A DNA stretch of 64,000 nucleotides from Deinococcus ficus (GTDB taxonomy: Bacteria > Deinococcota > Deinococci > Deinococcales > Deinococcaceae). Below are positions 20,811 through 33,593 of the stretch, one piece after another; within the stretch, counting starts at the first letter, position 1; every line of letters begins with the position of its first letter. The notes beneath the pieces are model-generated. The model was not told the origin of the DNA. It worked only from the letters and a program-made list of their open reading frames with translations, and did no database searches. The stretch lies in the NCBI RefSeq assembly GCF_003444775.1, contig NZ_CP021081.1, forward strand, positions 980,001 through 1,044,000. The letters run 5' to 3'. The position numbers and the translations under genes were made by a program.

Positions 20811-21506
20811 TCACCCCTCCGCCCCGGCCGTCCAGGGCCGCATGCGGTACCCCTTGCCGCGCACCGTCTCCAGGAACCCCGGGCGGCCCGGGTCGTCCGC
20901 GAGGTGCGCGCGCAGCTGCGTGACGTGCTGGTCCACCGTCCGCTCGCCGCCCAGGAAGTCCGCGCCCCACACCCGGTCCAGCAGTTCCGTGCGGGAGTAC
21001 ACCCGCCCGGCGTGCTGGAGCAGGAAGGCCAGCAGGTCGAACTCCCGGCGCGTGAGGTTCAGGCGCCGGCCCGACATGCGCGCCTCGGCGGCCGCCACGT
21101 CCACCACCAGCGGCCCGTTCGAGAGCACCTGCGGGGCGTCCGGCGCGGCGCGGCGCAGCAGGGCCCGCACCCGCGCCACCAGTTCCGCAGCACTGAACGG
21201 TTTTGTCAGGTAATCGTCCGCTCCGGATTCCAGGCCCTCGACCCGCTCGGCCTCGGCGGCGCGGGCGGTCAGCATCAGCACCGGCAGGCGCCGCAGCTCG
21301 GTGTCGTCGCGCAGGCGGCGCAGGAAGCTCAGGCCGCTCTCGCCGGGCAGCATCCAGTCCAGCACCAGCGCGTCCGCGCCCGCCAGGACGTCCAGCGCCC
21401 CGTGCGTGGCGTCCAGGGCCGTGACCCGCAGCCCCGCCCGCTCCAGGTGGAAGCGCAGGACGTCCCGGACGGTTCCCTCGTCCTCGATTACAACGACGTG
21501 GCTCAT
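20811..21506 (-). CDS. phoB: PhoB-like response regulator
   Basis: A 231-residue OmpR/PhoB-type regulator. The receiver begins MSHVVVIEDEGTVR, with phospho-acceptor D50 (LVLDWMLPGESG) and the lysine in LTKPFSAAEL. The winged-helix domain ends VRGKGYRMRPW. Its partner kinase is the next gene. The frame has an earlier ATG at 21515, but the likely -10 element CAGAAT overlaps that codon and lies 7 bases before the ATG at 21506, so the shorter form is chosen. Confidence 0.93.
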   Translation of the reverse strand: MSHVVVIEDEGTVRDVLRFHLERAGLRVTALDATHGALDVLAGADALVLDWMLPGESGLSFLRRLRDDTELRRLPVLMLTARAAEAERVEGLESGADDYLTKPFSAAELVARVRALLRRAAPDAPQVLSNGPLVVDVAAAEARMSGRRLNLTRREFDLLAFLLQHAGRVYSRTELLDRVWGADFLGGERTVDQHVTQLRAHLADDPGRPGFLETVRGKGYRMRPWTAGAEG

Positions 21507-21764
21507 TGATTCCATTCTGAATCCTGGCGTCAGGGCAATGTCAGGGCGTCACCCACGGCACAGTCTTCACCCGGCTCCCGGGGGAGCGCTGCGTCACGCG
21601 CCCGGGAACGGCCGCGGCCCTGTGCGCCCGGGGCCGCCTGCGTTACCCTGGGGTGCTTCGCCGTGGCGTCGTGCGCCGGGGCAGGAGCACGGGCGCGCGG
21701 CACACGCGACACTCCTTCTCCAGGTTTGTTCTGTGAGACGCACCCGCCGCCCGCAGGAGTCGGT

Positions 21765-22991
<1,227 letters not shown>

Positions 22992-23002
22992 CCAGGTCCC
23001 AA

Positions 23003-23043
23003 GGAAACGGGGACGCCGCCCACGAGCGCGCGTCCCCGTTTCC
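23003..23043. terminator. Bidirectional terminator between metK and the pseudouridine synthase gene
   Basis: A perfect 13-bp stem (GGAAACGGGGACG at 23003-23015 with its complement at 23031-23043) lies between two convergent genes. The outer A/T-rich bases can act as a short U-run in either direction. Confidence 0.7.
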
Positions 23044-23047
23044 TGCT

Positions 23048-24016
<969 letters not shown>

Positions 24017-24041
24017 GCGTGCCAGTGTATACGGCCGCCCC

Positions 24042-24650
24042 TCAGGGCAGGCGTTCCGGCGCTCGGGTCGTGATGGCGCGGCCCACCGTCAGCGTCTCCT
24101 GCAACTCGCCCTCAAGCTCGGCGTACGCCGCGTCCGGCTCGGCGCCCAGGGCGTCCAGCATCTTGCTGAAGAAACACCGCGCGCTCGCCGCGGCCGCCAC
24201 GTCGAAGATCTCGGTGTCCGTCAGGCCCAGGTCGCGCAGGCCCGCGACGTCCTGCGCCGTGACGGACGCAGCGTCCCGCGCGACCTGCTCGGCGAACGCC
24301 ATGACCGCCCGGTCCAGCGGGTCCAGGCTGGCCGTCCGGAAATCCCCGGCGATCCGCGCCAGCGCCTCCGGGGCGTAGAAGCGGTCCCGCAGCACCTTCC
24401 CGTGCGCCAGCGAACAGTACGAACTGCCCAGCGCCCGCGCCGCCGCCAGCGTCACCAGCTCGTACCGCCGGGCGTCCATGTTCCCGCGCACGCCGTCCAG
24501 CAGGCCCGCCCAGGCCGCATACACCTCCGGGCGCAGGCTGAACACCTTCACGTAATTGGGCACGTACCCCAGGGTGGCCTGCTGGCGCCCGTACAGCTTG
24601 CGCACCTCACCCTCCGCGCTCTGGACCGGCACCGTACCGATGAAAGACAT
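24042..24650 (-). CDS. AhpD-like / carboxymuconolactone decarboxylase-family peroxidase-related protein
   Basis: A 202-residue helical protein. The start MSFIGTVPVQSAEGEVRKLY and the core SSYCSLAHGKVLRDRF match the uncharacterised peroxidase-related branch of the AhpD superfamily, with a single Cys three residues before the Ala-His pair instead of the CxxC of AhpD. An alkylhydroperoxidase role is plausible but unproven. AGGAGG lies 6 bases before the ATG, and a TATACT box (plus 24703-24708) lies about 50 bases upstream, so this is a leadered gene. Confidence 0.85.
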   Translation of the reverse strand: MSFIGTVPVQSAEGEVRKLYGRQQATLGYVPNYVKVFSLRPEVYAAWAGLLDGVRGNMDARRYELVTLAAARALGSSYCSLAHGKVLRDRFYAPEALARIAGDFRTASLDPLDRAVMAFAEQVARDAASVTAQDVAGLRDLGLTDTEIFDVAAAASARCFFSKMLDALGAEPDAAYAELEGELQETLTVGRAITTRAPERLP

Positions 24651-24771
24651 GCATGTCCTCCTCTCAGGCGAGCGGGCGGGCCGCTCAGCCCCCCTCTGCG
24701 GGCAGTATACGCAGCGCCCCCCGCCCGCCGGCCCGCCGCCGCGCCGCTGATCGCCCAGAATGAGGCGCACC

Positions 24772-25743
24772 ATGACCGGCGAGCTCCTGCGTTTCTTCCC
24801 GCGCCTGAACCCCAGCGCGAACAGCGTGCTGCTGCTCGGCCCGCGGCCCATCCTGGTGGACACCGGCTTCGGCAGCGGCGTGGCCGACCTGGAACAGTGG
24901 CTGCACGCCCAGGGCACCCCCCCGCACACCCTGAGCCTGATCGTGAACACCCACCACCACAGTGACCACGTCGGCGGCAACCACCACCTCCAGCAGCAGT
25001 ACGGCCTGCCGGTCGCCGCGCACCCCTGGGAAGCGCACCCCGTGAACCACCGCCACCCGGAAGCGTGCGGGGCCCGCTGGCTGAACCAGCCCGTCCAGGC
25101 CTACCGCGTGCAGACCCTGCTGCACGCCGGCGACACGCTGGACACCGGGCACGCCGGCTGGCAGGTGCTGCACACCCCGGGCCACTCGCCCGGCCATCTC
25201 AGCCTGCACCACCCGGACAGCGGCACCCTGATCGCCGGGGACGCCGCCCTGGCCGGCGACGTCGGCTGGGTGAACCTGTACCGCGACGGCCTGCAGGCCC
25301 TGGAACAGAGCATCGAGACGACCGGGCGCCTCGCCGCCCTGAACCTGCGCGTCATCTACCCTGGCCACGGGGAGCCGATCACCGACCCGGCCCGCACACT
25401 GGCCGCCGCCCACGCCCGACTCACCCGCTGGCGGGCCGAACCGGAGAAGGTCGCCTGGCACGGCTGCAAACGCATCCTCACCTTCGCCCTGATGTACCGC
25501 GGCGGCCTGACCGCACCGGAACTGGACGCCTACTTCCAGGACAGCCCCTGGTTCCACGAGTTCGCCCGGCACGCCTTCGGCCTGAGTCCCGACGCCTTCC
25601 GCACGGCGCTGATTCAGGAACTGCTGCGCGCCGGAGCGGCCGCCTGGGTGGACGGCCGCCTCACCGCCCTCGGCCCGCACGCGGTGCCGGCCCCCGGCTG
25701 GCTCACCGGCGCCGCCCGGCCCCAGGACTGGACTCAGCCCTGA
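24772..25743 (+). CDS. MBL-fold metallohydrolase
   Basis: A 323-residue protein with the metallo-beta-lactamase motif NTHHHSDHVGGNHH, the HTPGHSPGHLSLHH second ligand set, AGDAAL and YPGHGEPI, which together predict a binuclear metal site. The C-terminal 110 residues resemble the helical extension of LACTB2/glyoxalase II-like members. The substrate is unknown. An upstream in-frame ATG at 24760 overlaps a CAGAAT box, so I place the start at 24772, 10 bases after that box. Confidence 0.87.
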   Translation: MTGELLRFFPRLNPSANSVLLLGPRPILVDTGFGSGVADLEQWLHAQGTPPHTLSLIVNTHHHSDHVGGNHHLQQQYGLPVAAHPWEAHPVNHRHPEACGARWLNQPVQAYRVQTLLHAGDTLDTGHAGWQVLHTPGHSPGHLSLHHPDSGTLIAGDAALAGDVGWVNLYRDGLQALEQSIETTGRLAALNLRVIYPGHGEPITDPARTLAAAHARLTRWRAEPEKVAWHGCKRILTFALMYRGGLTAPELDAYFQDSPWFHEFARHAFGLSPDAFRTALIQELLRAGAAAWVDGRLTALGPHAVPAPGWLTGAARPQDWTQP

Positions 25744-26021
25744 AGCGCCGCGCCGGCCGTGATCACACAGTGGTGTCCGAGCAGGTGAAAGCGGCCGCCA
25801 TGCAGGAAGAAGGACGCGCCCAGGCCCGACGCCACCCGGGAATGGAACCCCCACCATTCCGGGCCGCTGTTCCCAACCTGGCCTCTCCGCACGAGCCCGC
25901 CCTTTGAGGCCAGCCAGTGCAGAATCTCCGTCCAGCCGCTCACCGCCTGCTGAATGGCCTCCAGCTGGCCCCGCAACGCCACGACCGTGAACTTCCGGGC
26001 TTCAGGCGAGCCGGGCCGCAC
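25734..26021 (-). CDS. Small hypothetical protein encoded directly after herA
   Basis: A 95-residue open frame starting with GTG at 26021, three bases after the herA stop. Codons are strongly biased to G or C at the third position and to CTG, GTG, GGC and GCG like the neighbours, which argues that it is real. The middle reads [20 protein letters not shown], then Gly/His-rich stretches ([20 protein letters not shown]). No domain is recognised. Its 3' end overlaps the convergent MBL gene by 10 bases. If real, it is the third gene of the nurA-herA unit. Confidence 0.55.
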   Translation of the reverse strand: MRPGSPEARKFTVVALRGQLEAIQQAVSGWTEILHWLASKGGLVRRGQVGNSGPEWWGFHSRVASGLGASFFLHGGRFHLLGHHCVITAGAALQG

Positions 26022-26024
26022 GGC

Positions 26025-27820
<1,796 letters not shown>

Positions 27821-27824
<4 letters not shown>

Positions 27825-28852
27825 GCCACGACCTCCCGGCCGTACGTCTGCGCGATGTGCGCCCGGATGCGCCGCGTGACCAGCTCGGCGCTGCCCATGC
27901 TGCGGGTCATGGCGTGCTCCAGCGCGGCGGTGGGAATCAGGTTCTGCGGCGCGCGGGGGTCCTTGTGGGCCGCGCTGCCCAGGCGCATCAGCAGCGTGCC
28001 GCTGAGGTTCGCGACCTGCCGCACGATGGGCGGGAGGAAGTCCGGTTCGTCCGGCGCATACATCTCCAGGCGCATCACGCCGCTCATGGGATGCTGGTAG
28101 AACGTCGCCTCACACAGCCGCACGTACCAGATGAAGCGCGTCACCCGGCCGTTCGCGTACCGCATGTGCAGGATCGGGGTGCGCTCGCCGGGCTTGAGGT
28201 CGGTGAGCAGGTGCGCCCGGTCCGGCGGGAGGTACATGGTCTGGATGGTCTTCACACACCCCACCACCGCGCCACCCAGGTTCTTGCTGCGCAGCGTGCC
28301 GTCCTGAATGGTCAGGGCGGTCAGCCACTCGCGGTCGTCCTGCTCATCCTGAGGCACCGCCGACGCGTACCCGTGAGAGAGCTGCTGCTCGGCGTCCAGC
28401 ATCAGGCCCTGCAGGGTGCTCAGCGCCGCCAGCTGGTCCTCGCCCAGAGTGGGCGTCGGGTGGTACGTGAGCATGCCGGTGTGCGGGTCGCGCGGTGAGA
28501 GGGTGGCCGGGTCGAGCCGCAGCCCGGGCGCGTGCGCCAGGATCCGCGAGGCCCGCACGTCCCGCAGCTGCGCCTGCCGGGTGCCGTGCGGGCAGAGTTC
28601 CACCGCGCCCACCACGAACGCCCCGAAGCCCCCCATGCCCGCCGCGCCGTGGTCGTCCTCCACGAACACCCGGGATTCCATGCGGCGCTTGCCGTCCACC
28701 ACGTACACGGTCCGCAGCCGCTCGGGGATGGCGCGCTGCGGCATGGCCGCCCAGCGGGTCGTTTCGATGTCGATCAGGTCGCCCTCGAAGGGCGTCAGTG
28801 CAAGTTGTCCGCCCTCGATGTCCACGGGCCAGGGGTCCAGACGGATTCTCAT
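27821..28852 (-). CDS. nurA: NurA-like DNA end-processing nuclease
   Basis: A 343-residue protein with the NurA catalytic-type motif [14 protein letters not shown] (Asp53) and later acidic and charged positions typical of the family. It overlaps herA by 4 bases (ATGA). NurA is the 5'-3' resection nuclease driven by HerA. The frame contains an ATG at 28861, but the TAGAAT -10 box (plus 28860-28865) overlaps it and lies 7 bases before the ATG at 28852, which fixes the start and indicates a leaderless transcript. Confidence 0.9.
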
Positions 28853-28929
28853 TGCCGGCATTCTACGCGCTGAACAGAACGGAGCCGGACCGCACACGGG
28901 TCAGGCCAGCACGCCGGACCCCCCAGGTC

Positions 28930-29967
28930 TTACCGGACGGCGGCCACCTCGCCGCTCACGCGGACGTACACCGCCTGCCCCGGCTCGGCCCGCAGGGGGG
29001 CGCTGCTGAGCAGCAGCAGGTCCTGCCCGCCCGCGCTCAGGACGTACAGCGTGTCGCGGCCCTGGAATTCGCGGGCGGTGACGGTGGCGGGCACGCCCTG
29101 GTCGGCGTCCGTGAAGCTCAGCTGCTCGGGCCGCACACTCACGGTCACCGGTCCCGTCTGCTCGCGGCGCAGCGTCAGGCGGCCCAGCAGGGTGTCCGCG
29201 TACGCGCCCTGCGCCGCGCCGGAGATCAGGTTGCTGCGCCCGATGAAGTTCGCCACGAACGCCGTGCGCGGCGCGTGGTACAGCTCGGCGGGCGGCCCGA
29301 CCTGCTCCACCTGCCCGCCCCGCATGACGGCCACCCGGTCGCTGAAGGCGAGCGCTTCCTCCTGGTCGTGCGTGACCAGGATGGCGCTGGTGCCGGCGCG
29401 GTGCAGGATGTTCCGGACCTCCTGGCGCGTGGCGTGGCGCAGTCCGGCGTCCAGGTTGCTGAAGGGTTCGTCCAGCAGCAGCAGGGCCGGGCGGGGCGCC
29501 AGCGCGCGGGCCAGAGCCACGCGCTGCTGCTGCCCGCCGGACAGCTGGTGCGGCCGGCGGGACTCGAACACCGTGAGCCCCACCAGGGCCAGCGTCTCGC
29601 GGGCGCGGGCCAGCCTCTCGGCGCGGGGCAGGTGAGTCAGGCCGAACAGCACGTTGCCCAGCACGGTCAGGTGCGGGAACAGCGCGTAATCCTGGAACAC
29701 CAGTCCCACGCCGCGCTTCTCCGGGGGCAGGAAGGGCCGGGTGACCTCCCGGCCGGCAATCACGATCTGGCCGCTGTCCGGGCGGTCCAGGCCGGCGATC
29801 AGGCGCAGCGTGGTGGTCTTGCCGCACCCGCTGGGGCCCAGCAGGGTGAGCAGCTCCCCGGCGTGCAGGGTGAGGTTCAGGCCGTCCAGGGCGGCGGGCC
29901 CGCCCGGCACGAAGCGGCGCGTGACGTCCGCCAGGACCAGCGGGGCGGGGGAGGGGAGGTGGGTCAT
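28930..29967 (-). CDS. fbpC: Iron-type ABC transporter ATP-binding protein
   Basis: A 345-residue ATPase of the FbpC/PotA class. Walker A is [13 protein letters not shown], the signature [15 protein letters not shown], Walker [13 protein letters not shown] and the H-loop [12 protein letters not shown]-terminal TOBE-like regulatory domain (about 240-345) follows. Its ATG overlaps the stop of the permease gene by 4 bases. With FbpA and FbpB it forms a ferric-iron importer at the inner membrane. Confidence 0.92.
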   Translation of the reverse strand: MTHLPSPAPLVLADVTRRFVPGGPAALDGLNLTLHAGELLTLLGPSGCGKTTTLRLIAGLDRPDSGQIVIAGREVTRPFLPPEKRGVGLVFQDYALFPHLTVLGNVLFGLTHLPRAERLARARETLALVGLTVFESRRPHQLSGGQQQRVALARALAPRPALLLLDEPFSNLDAGLRHATRQEVRNILHRAGTSAILVTHDQEEALAFSDRVAVMRGGQVEQVGPPAELYHAPRTAFVANFIGRSNLISGAAQGAYADTLLGRLTLRREQTGPVTVSVRPEQLSFTDADQGVPATVTAREFQGRDTLYVLSAGGQDLLLLSSAPLRAEPGQAVYVRVSGEVAAVR

Positions 29968-31535
29968 TGCGGGGTCTCCGGGGTGGTTTCGCGGCGCAGG
30001 ACCAGCAGGGTCAGGGCCGTGCCGGCCGCGATCAGGGCCAGGGCGTAGGGGGCGGCGCTGGCGTACTGCGCCTCCTCGGTGTACGTCCAGATGTTGCGGG
30101 CCAGCGTGTCGAAGCCCGGGGGGGCCAGCAGCAGGGTCAGTGGCAGTTCCTTCAGGACGCTCAGGAACACGAAGGCCGCGCCGGTGATGAGCCCCGGGCG
30201 CAGCAGGGGCAGGGTCACGCGGCGCAGCGCCCCCATGGGCGAGAGGCCCAGCGTGCGGGCCGCCTCCTCCAGGCGGGGCGTGGCGGTCTGGAAGCCGCTG
30301 CGGATGGGCCCGATGGCCTCGGCGACGAAGTGCAGGGTGTAGGCCAGGAGCAGCAGCGCGAAGGTCTGGTACAGGCCCGGCACGGCGCCCAGCGTGAAGA
30401 ACACCAGCGCCAGCGCGAACGCCAGGGGCGGCGTGGCGTAGCCCAGGTACGCGGCCCGTTCGGTCAGCTGCGCCCAGCGGCCCCCGTGGCGACTGCCGAT
30501 GTAAGCCAGCGGCACGGCCAGCAGCGTGGTGGTCACCGAGGCCGCCGCACCCGCCGTGATCGCCGTGACCGCCGCATCCTTCAGGTCGGCCAGGGCGTAG
30601 GGACTGACCTCCATGCGCAGCCAGTGCAGGATCGTGACCAGCGGGATGACCAGGGCGGCCACCGCCACGCCCGTGGTGAGGGCCGCGGCCGGCCACTTCC
30701 AGGCGCCCAGGCGCACGCGGGGCAGCACGCGCGCCGTGCTGGGGGACACGCGGGACAGGCTCAGGCCGCGCATGAGCCGCGCCTCGGCCCACAGGGTCAG
30801 CGCGGTCAGCAGCAGCAGCAGCAGCGCCAGCCACGCCGAGTACACCCGGTCGTACGCGGCGGTGTACTGCTGGTAGATGGCGGCGCTGAAGGTGGGGTAG
30901 CGCATCAGGGACACCACGCTGAATTCCCCCAGCACGTGCAGCGCGACCAGCAGTGACCCGGACAGCCACGCAGGCCGCAGGTACGGCAGCGTGACCTCCC
31001 GGAAGGTCTGCCACGGCGTGCGGCCCAGCAGCCGCGCCGCTTCCTCCAGCGCCGGGTCCTGGAGGCGCAGGGCAGCGTGCAGGTTCAGGAACAGGTACGG
31101 GAAGGTGAACAGCGTCAGCACGCCCAGCGCGCCCGCGAAGCCGTTGGGGGTGGGGAAGGGGAGGCCCAGCAGGCGGTCCAGGGCGCCACCCGGACCGGTG
31201 GCGGCGATCAGGGCGTACGCGCCCACGTACCCGGGCAGCGCCAGCGGCAGCACCCCGGTGAGCAGCAGCAGCCCGCGGGGCCGGAAGTCGGTGCGGGCGG
31301 TCAGGAACGCCAGCGGCAGCGCCAGGGCGGTGGTCGTGCCCAGCACGCTGGCCGTGAGCAGGACCGTGTTCAGCGCGAGTTCCAGGTTGCGGGCCCGGAA
31401 CACGATCTCGCCCAGGGTGGCGGGGTCGGCGCCCAGGGCGCGCACCACCAGGTAGATCAGCGGCAGACCCACACCCAGGATGGTCAGGACAGCCGGGATC
31501 AGCAGCGGGGTCGGCGGGCGGCGCATCAAGTTCAT
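29964..31535 (-). CDS. fbpB: Iron-type ABC transporter permease (fused double permease)
   Basis: A 523-residue protein with about twelve membrane helices in two homologous halves, each with an EAA-like loop (EEAARLLGRTPWQTFREVTLP and EEAARTLGLSPMGALRRVTLP). This duplicated architecture is typical of FbpB. It lies between the binding protein and ATPase genes. Two start candidates exist, ATG 31535 and ATG 31526. The 91-base gap to fbpA holds a strong hairpin. Confidence 0.92.
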   Translation of the reverse strand: MNLMRRPPTPLLIPAVLTILGVGLPLIYLVVRALGADPATLGEIVFRARNLELALNTVLLTASVLGTTTALALPLAFLTARTDFRPRGLLLLTGVLPLALPGYVGAYALIAATGPGGALDRLLGLPFPTPNGFAGALGVLTLFTFPYLFLNLHAALRLQDPALEEAARLLGRTPWQTFREVTLPYLRPAWLSGSLLVALHVLGEFSVVSLMRYPTFSAAIYQQYTAAYDRVYSAWLALLLLLLTALTLWAEARLMRGLSLSRVSPSTARVLPRVRLGAWKWPAAALTTGVAVAALVIPLVTILHWLRMEVSPYALADLKDAAVTAITAGAAASVTTTLLAVPLAYIGSRHGGRWAQLTERAAYLGYATPPLAFALALVFFTLGAVPGLYQTFALLLLAYTLHFVAEAIGPIRSGFQTATPRLEEAARTLGLSPMGALRRVTLPLLRPGLITGAAFVFLSVLKELPLTLLLAPPGFDTLARNIWTYTEEAQYASAAPYALALIAAGTALTLLVLRRETTPETPQ

Positions 31536-31582
31536 CAGGTTACCAGAGGGACTCAGCGGAGCTTCCTTTGAGGGCAGGGGAA

Positions 31583-31610
31583 ACGCCCTGCCGGCGGTCA
31601 GGCAGGGCGT
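31583..31610 (-). terminator. Hairpin between fbpA and fbpB (attenuator or mRNA-stabilising)
   Basis: A perfect 10-bp stem ACGCCCTGCC / GGCAGGGCGT (31583-31592 with 31601-31610) with an 8-base loop sits 16 bases past the fbpA stop. Such hairpins between binding-protein and permease genes commonly raise the amount of the binding protein relative to the membrane parts. Confidence 0.65.
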
Positions 31611-31626
31611 GCGACAGGCGCGGGGC

Positions 31627-32616
31627 TTACAGCAGGCCCACGTCGCGCAGCAGCTTCTGCGCCTTTTCGATGTTCTTGGGCAGCACGATGGGGTCCACCT
31701 TGGGGCTGCGCTTGACCACGTCGGCGTAGGGCAGCATGGTGGTGGGCTGCAGGATGTTCCCGATCACGGGGTACTCGAAGTTCACGCTGAGGAAGAAGGT
31801 CTGCGCGTCCTTGGCGACCAGGGCCTGCAGGAAGCGGCTGGCGGCGCTGACGTTCTTGCTGGTTTTCAGGATGGCGGCGCCGGTGGCGTTGCCGAGGTTC
31901 CCGGTGTCGCCCGCCTTGAAGAAGTAGGTGTCGATGGGGTAGCTCAGGCGGTTCACGCGCTGGATGTAGTAGTGGTTGGTCAGGGCCACGTCGATCTCTC
32001 CGGCGCGCATGGCTTCGAGCATGCCCACGTTGCTGGTCTTGTAGTCCTTGGGCTGCAGGGCCTTCATGCCTTCGAGCCACTGCTTGGTGGTGGCCTCGCC
32101 ATGGCGGGCGATCATGGCGGCCAGGAAGTCCTGGAAGCTGGGGTAGCTGACGGTCCAGCCGATGCGGCCTTTCAGGCTGGTCATCTTGGGCAGGTCCAGG
32201 ATGCTGTCGGGCAGGTCGCCGGGTTTGATCTTGCTGGTGTTGTAGGCCAGCACGCGGAAGCGTACGGTGGTGGGCACCCAGTCCTTGCTGGCGGGCACGT
32301 AGTCGTCGCTGACGCCGCGGTACTGGGCGGCGCCCAGCTTGCGGAAGAGTCCCTCGCTGCTCAGTTCGCCCAGCGCGCCCACGCTGTTGCCCCAGAACAC
32401 GTCGGCGGGGCTGCGGCTGCCTTCCTCGCGCAGCGCGGCGACCAGCTGGGCGTCGGTGCCGTAGCGGACGTTGACCTTGATGCCGGTCTGGCGCTCGAAC
32501 TGCTGCACGACGGGGTCCACGAAGGTCTTGGCGCGGCCGGTGTACACGGTGAGGGTCTGGGCGAGGCTGCTGCCGGACACGGCCAGGGCGAGGGTCAGGA
32601 CGAGGGAGGGTTTCAC
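31627..32616 (-). CDS. fbpA: Iron-type ABC transporter substrate-binding protein
   Basis: A 329-residue periplasmic-type binding protein of the FbpA class. A signal peptide starts VKPSLVLTLALAVSGSSLAQ with likely cleavage after SLA. The mature start TLTVYTGRAKTFVDPVV and the paired tyrosines in TNHYYIQRV (metal ligands in FbpA) support ferric iron as substrate. The open frame extends to a GTG at 32640, but the promoter's -10 box lies between the two (plus 32625-32630), so the GTG at 32616 must be the start. Confidence 0.92.
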   Translation of the reverse strand: MKPSLVLTLALAVSGSSLAQTLTVYTGRAKTFVDPVVQQFERQTGIKVNVRYGTDAQLVAALREEGSRSPADVFWGNSVGALGELSSEGLFRKLGAAQYRGVSDDYVPASKDWVPTTVRFRVLAYNTSKIKPGDLPDSILDLPKMTSLKGRIGWTVSYPSFQDFLAAMIARHGEATTKQWLEGMKALQPKDYKTSNVGMLEAMRAGEIDVALTNHYYIQRVNRLSYPIDTYFFKAGDTGNLGNATGAAILKTSKNVSAASRFLQALVAKDAQTFFLSVNFEYPVIGNILQPTTMLPYADVVKRSPKVDPIVLPKNIEKAQKLLRDVGLL

Positions 32617-32622
32617 GAGACG

Positions 32623-32653
32623 TAATCCTAAGTAACCCACTCGGATTAGTCAA
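32623..32653 (-). promoter_or_regulatory. fbpA promoter with overlapping inverted-repeat operator
   Basis: On the minus strand TTGACT (plus 32648-32653), a 17-base spacer and TAGGAT (plus 32625-32630) form a strong vegetative promoter. An inverted repeat TAATCC (32623-32628) and GGATTA (32643-32648) with a 14-base gap overlaps both elements, so a bound repressor would exclude polymerase. An iron- or manganese-responsive DtxR- or Fur-type repressor is the likely binder, by context only. Confidence 0.75.
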
Positions 32654-32693
32654 CAGAATGTGATGCCCGTCCAGATTCACCGGCCAAAAGCAC

Positions 32694-32719
32694 AACCCTG
32701 TCCCGCGAAGGACAGGGTT
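32694..32719 (-). terminator. Intrinsic terminator after the Crp-family gene
   Basis: A perfect 10-bp stem AACCCTGTCC / GGACAGGGTT (32694-32703 with 32710-32719) has a 6-base loop. On the minus strand it is followed by GTGCTTTTGG, a short U-run. It ends 25 bases past the regulator stop and insulates the fbpA promoter. Confidence 0.75.
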
Positions 32720-32743
32720 CAGAGCCTGGGAGTGAACAGGCGC

Positions 32744-33382
32744 TCAGTCGCGGCCCGCACCCGCCAGGTCACGCAGCCCGGCCTCGTCCGTCAACGTCAG
32801 GCAGCGGTAGGCCGGCATGACCAGCCCGTCGTCCCGCATCTCCCCGATCAGCTTGCTCACGCTCTCGCGCGTCGCCCCGGTGCCCTCGGCGATCAGTTCG
32901 TGCGTCACGCGAACAAACCGCAGCCCGTCCGCGTGACGAGAGCCGAGACTGGTTTCCGCCAGCGTCAGCAGGTAGCGCGCGATCCGCCCGCGCAGGTCGC
33001 CGTCCTGCAGGTGAATACCGTCGGCCATCAGCCGCTCGACCTGCACCGCCAGGCTCCGCGCGACCTCCATCACCTCCGGCGCCCCCAGGTGCTGCGGGTG
33101 AATGGCCCGCACCGCCGCGTCGGACAGGGCCGTGACCTGATACAGGCGCCGGCCGGTGCTGAGGGCCTCCTCGCCGAACAGGTCCCCGGGCAGGATGTGC
33201 CGCACGGTCAGGGTCCGCCCCTGCGACGTGAGACTCACCGCGCGCAGCAGCCCCGCGTCCAGGCGGTACAGGTTCGGTGCGTTATCGCCGCCGTAATACA
33301 GGGTCTCCCCGCCGCGCAGCGAGCGGGACAGTGGATCGGCCAGGGTGGCCACGGTCATGGGGGTGGACTGGGTCAGGGTCAT
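32744..33382 (-). CDS. Crp/Fnr-family transcriptional regulator
   Basis: A 212-residue regulator with an N-terminal cyclic-nucleotide-binding-like beta-roll ([30 protein letters not shown]) and a C-terminal helix-turn-helix ([21 protein letters not shown]). There are no Fnr-type cysteines near the N-terminus. The ligand is unknown; cAMP-binding residues are only partly recognisable. GGAG lies 8 bases before the ATG. The 211 bases upstream are unusually A/T-rich for this genome and hold a short palindrome, so a long controlled leader is possible. Confidence 0.9.
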   Translation of the reverse strand: MTLTQSTPMTVATLADPLSRSLRGGETLYYGGDNAPNLYRLDAGLLRAVSLTSQGRTLTVRHILPGDLFGEEALSTGRRLYQVTALSDAAVRAIHPQHLGAPEVMEVARSLAVQVERLMADGIHLQDGDLRGRIARYLLTLAETSLGSRHADGLRFVRVTHELIAEGTGATRESVSKLIGEMRDDGLVMPAYRCLTLTDEAGLRDLAGAGRD

Positions 33383-33512
33383 GATTCACTCCAGAAATGG
33401 GGCGAAAAGGGGCACAGCAGCGGGCGCGCAGCGCAGTTCACAGGCGCATTCGTAGCCGCACACACCGCCTCGGCGTTCAGGGGCCGGGCAGGGGCGGACC
33501 GAATGAAATCAA

Positions 33513-33525
33513 TTTACAAAGTAAA
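33513..33525. promoter_or_regulatory. Palindrome in the A/T-rich region upstream of the Crp-family gene
   Basis: TTTACAAAGTAAA is a 5-bp perfect inverted repeat around a 3-base centre in the intergenic region 33383-33593, between two minus-strand genes. It could be an operator or part of a promoter for the Crp-family gene. Nothing else coding was seen in this stretch. Confidence 0.35.
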
Positions 33526-33593
33526 GCGGTCACTGACCCATCAACATAAGGAACGCTCAACGGTCGTGAGAGGTCTCACCACCCTGTCCTGAC

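Noticed and set aside
21516..21764. Possible SAM riboswitch ahead of metK
   Set aside because: I could not recognise the conserved core of any SAM riboswitch class; only a normal ribosome site is visible.
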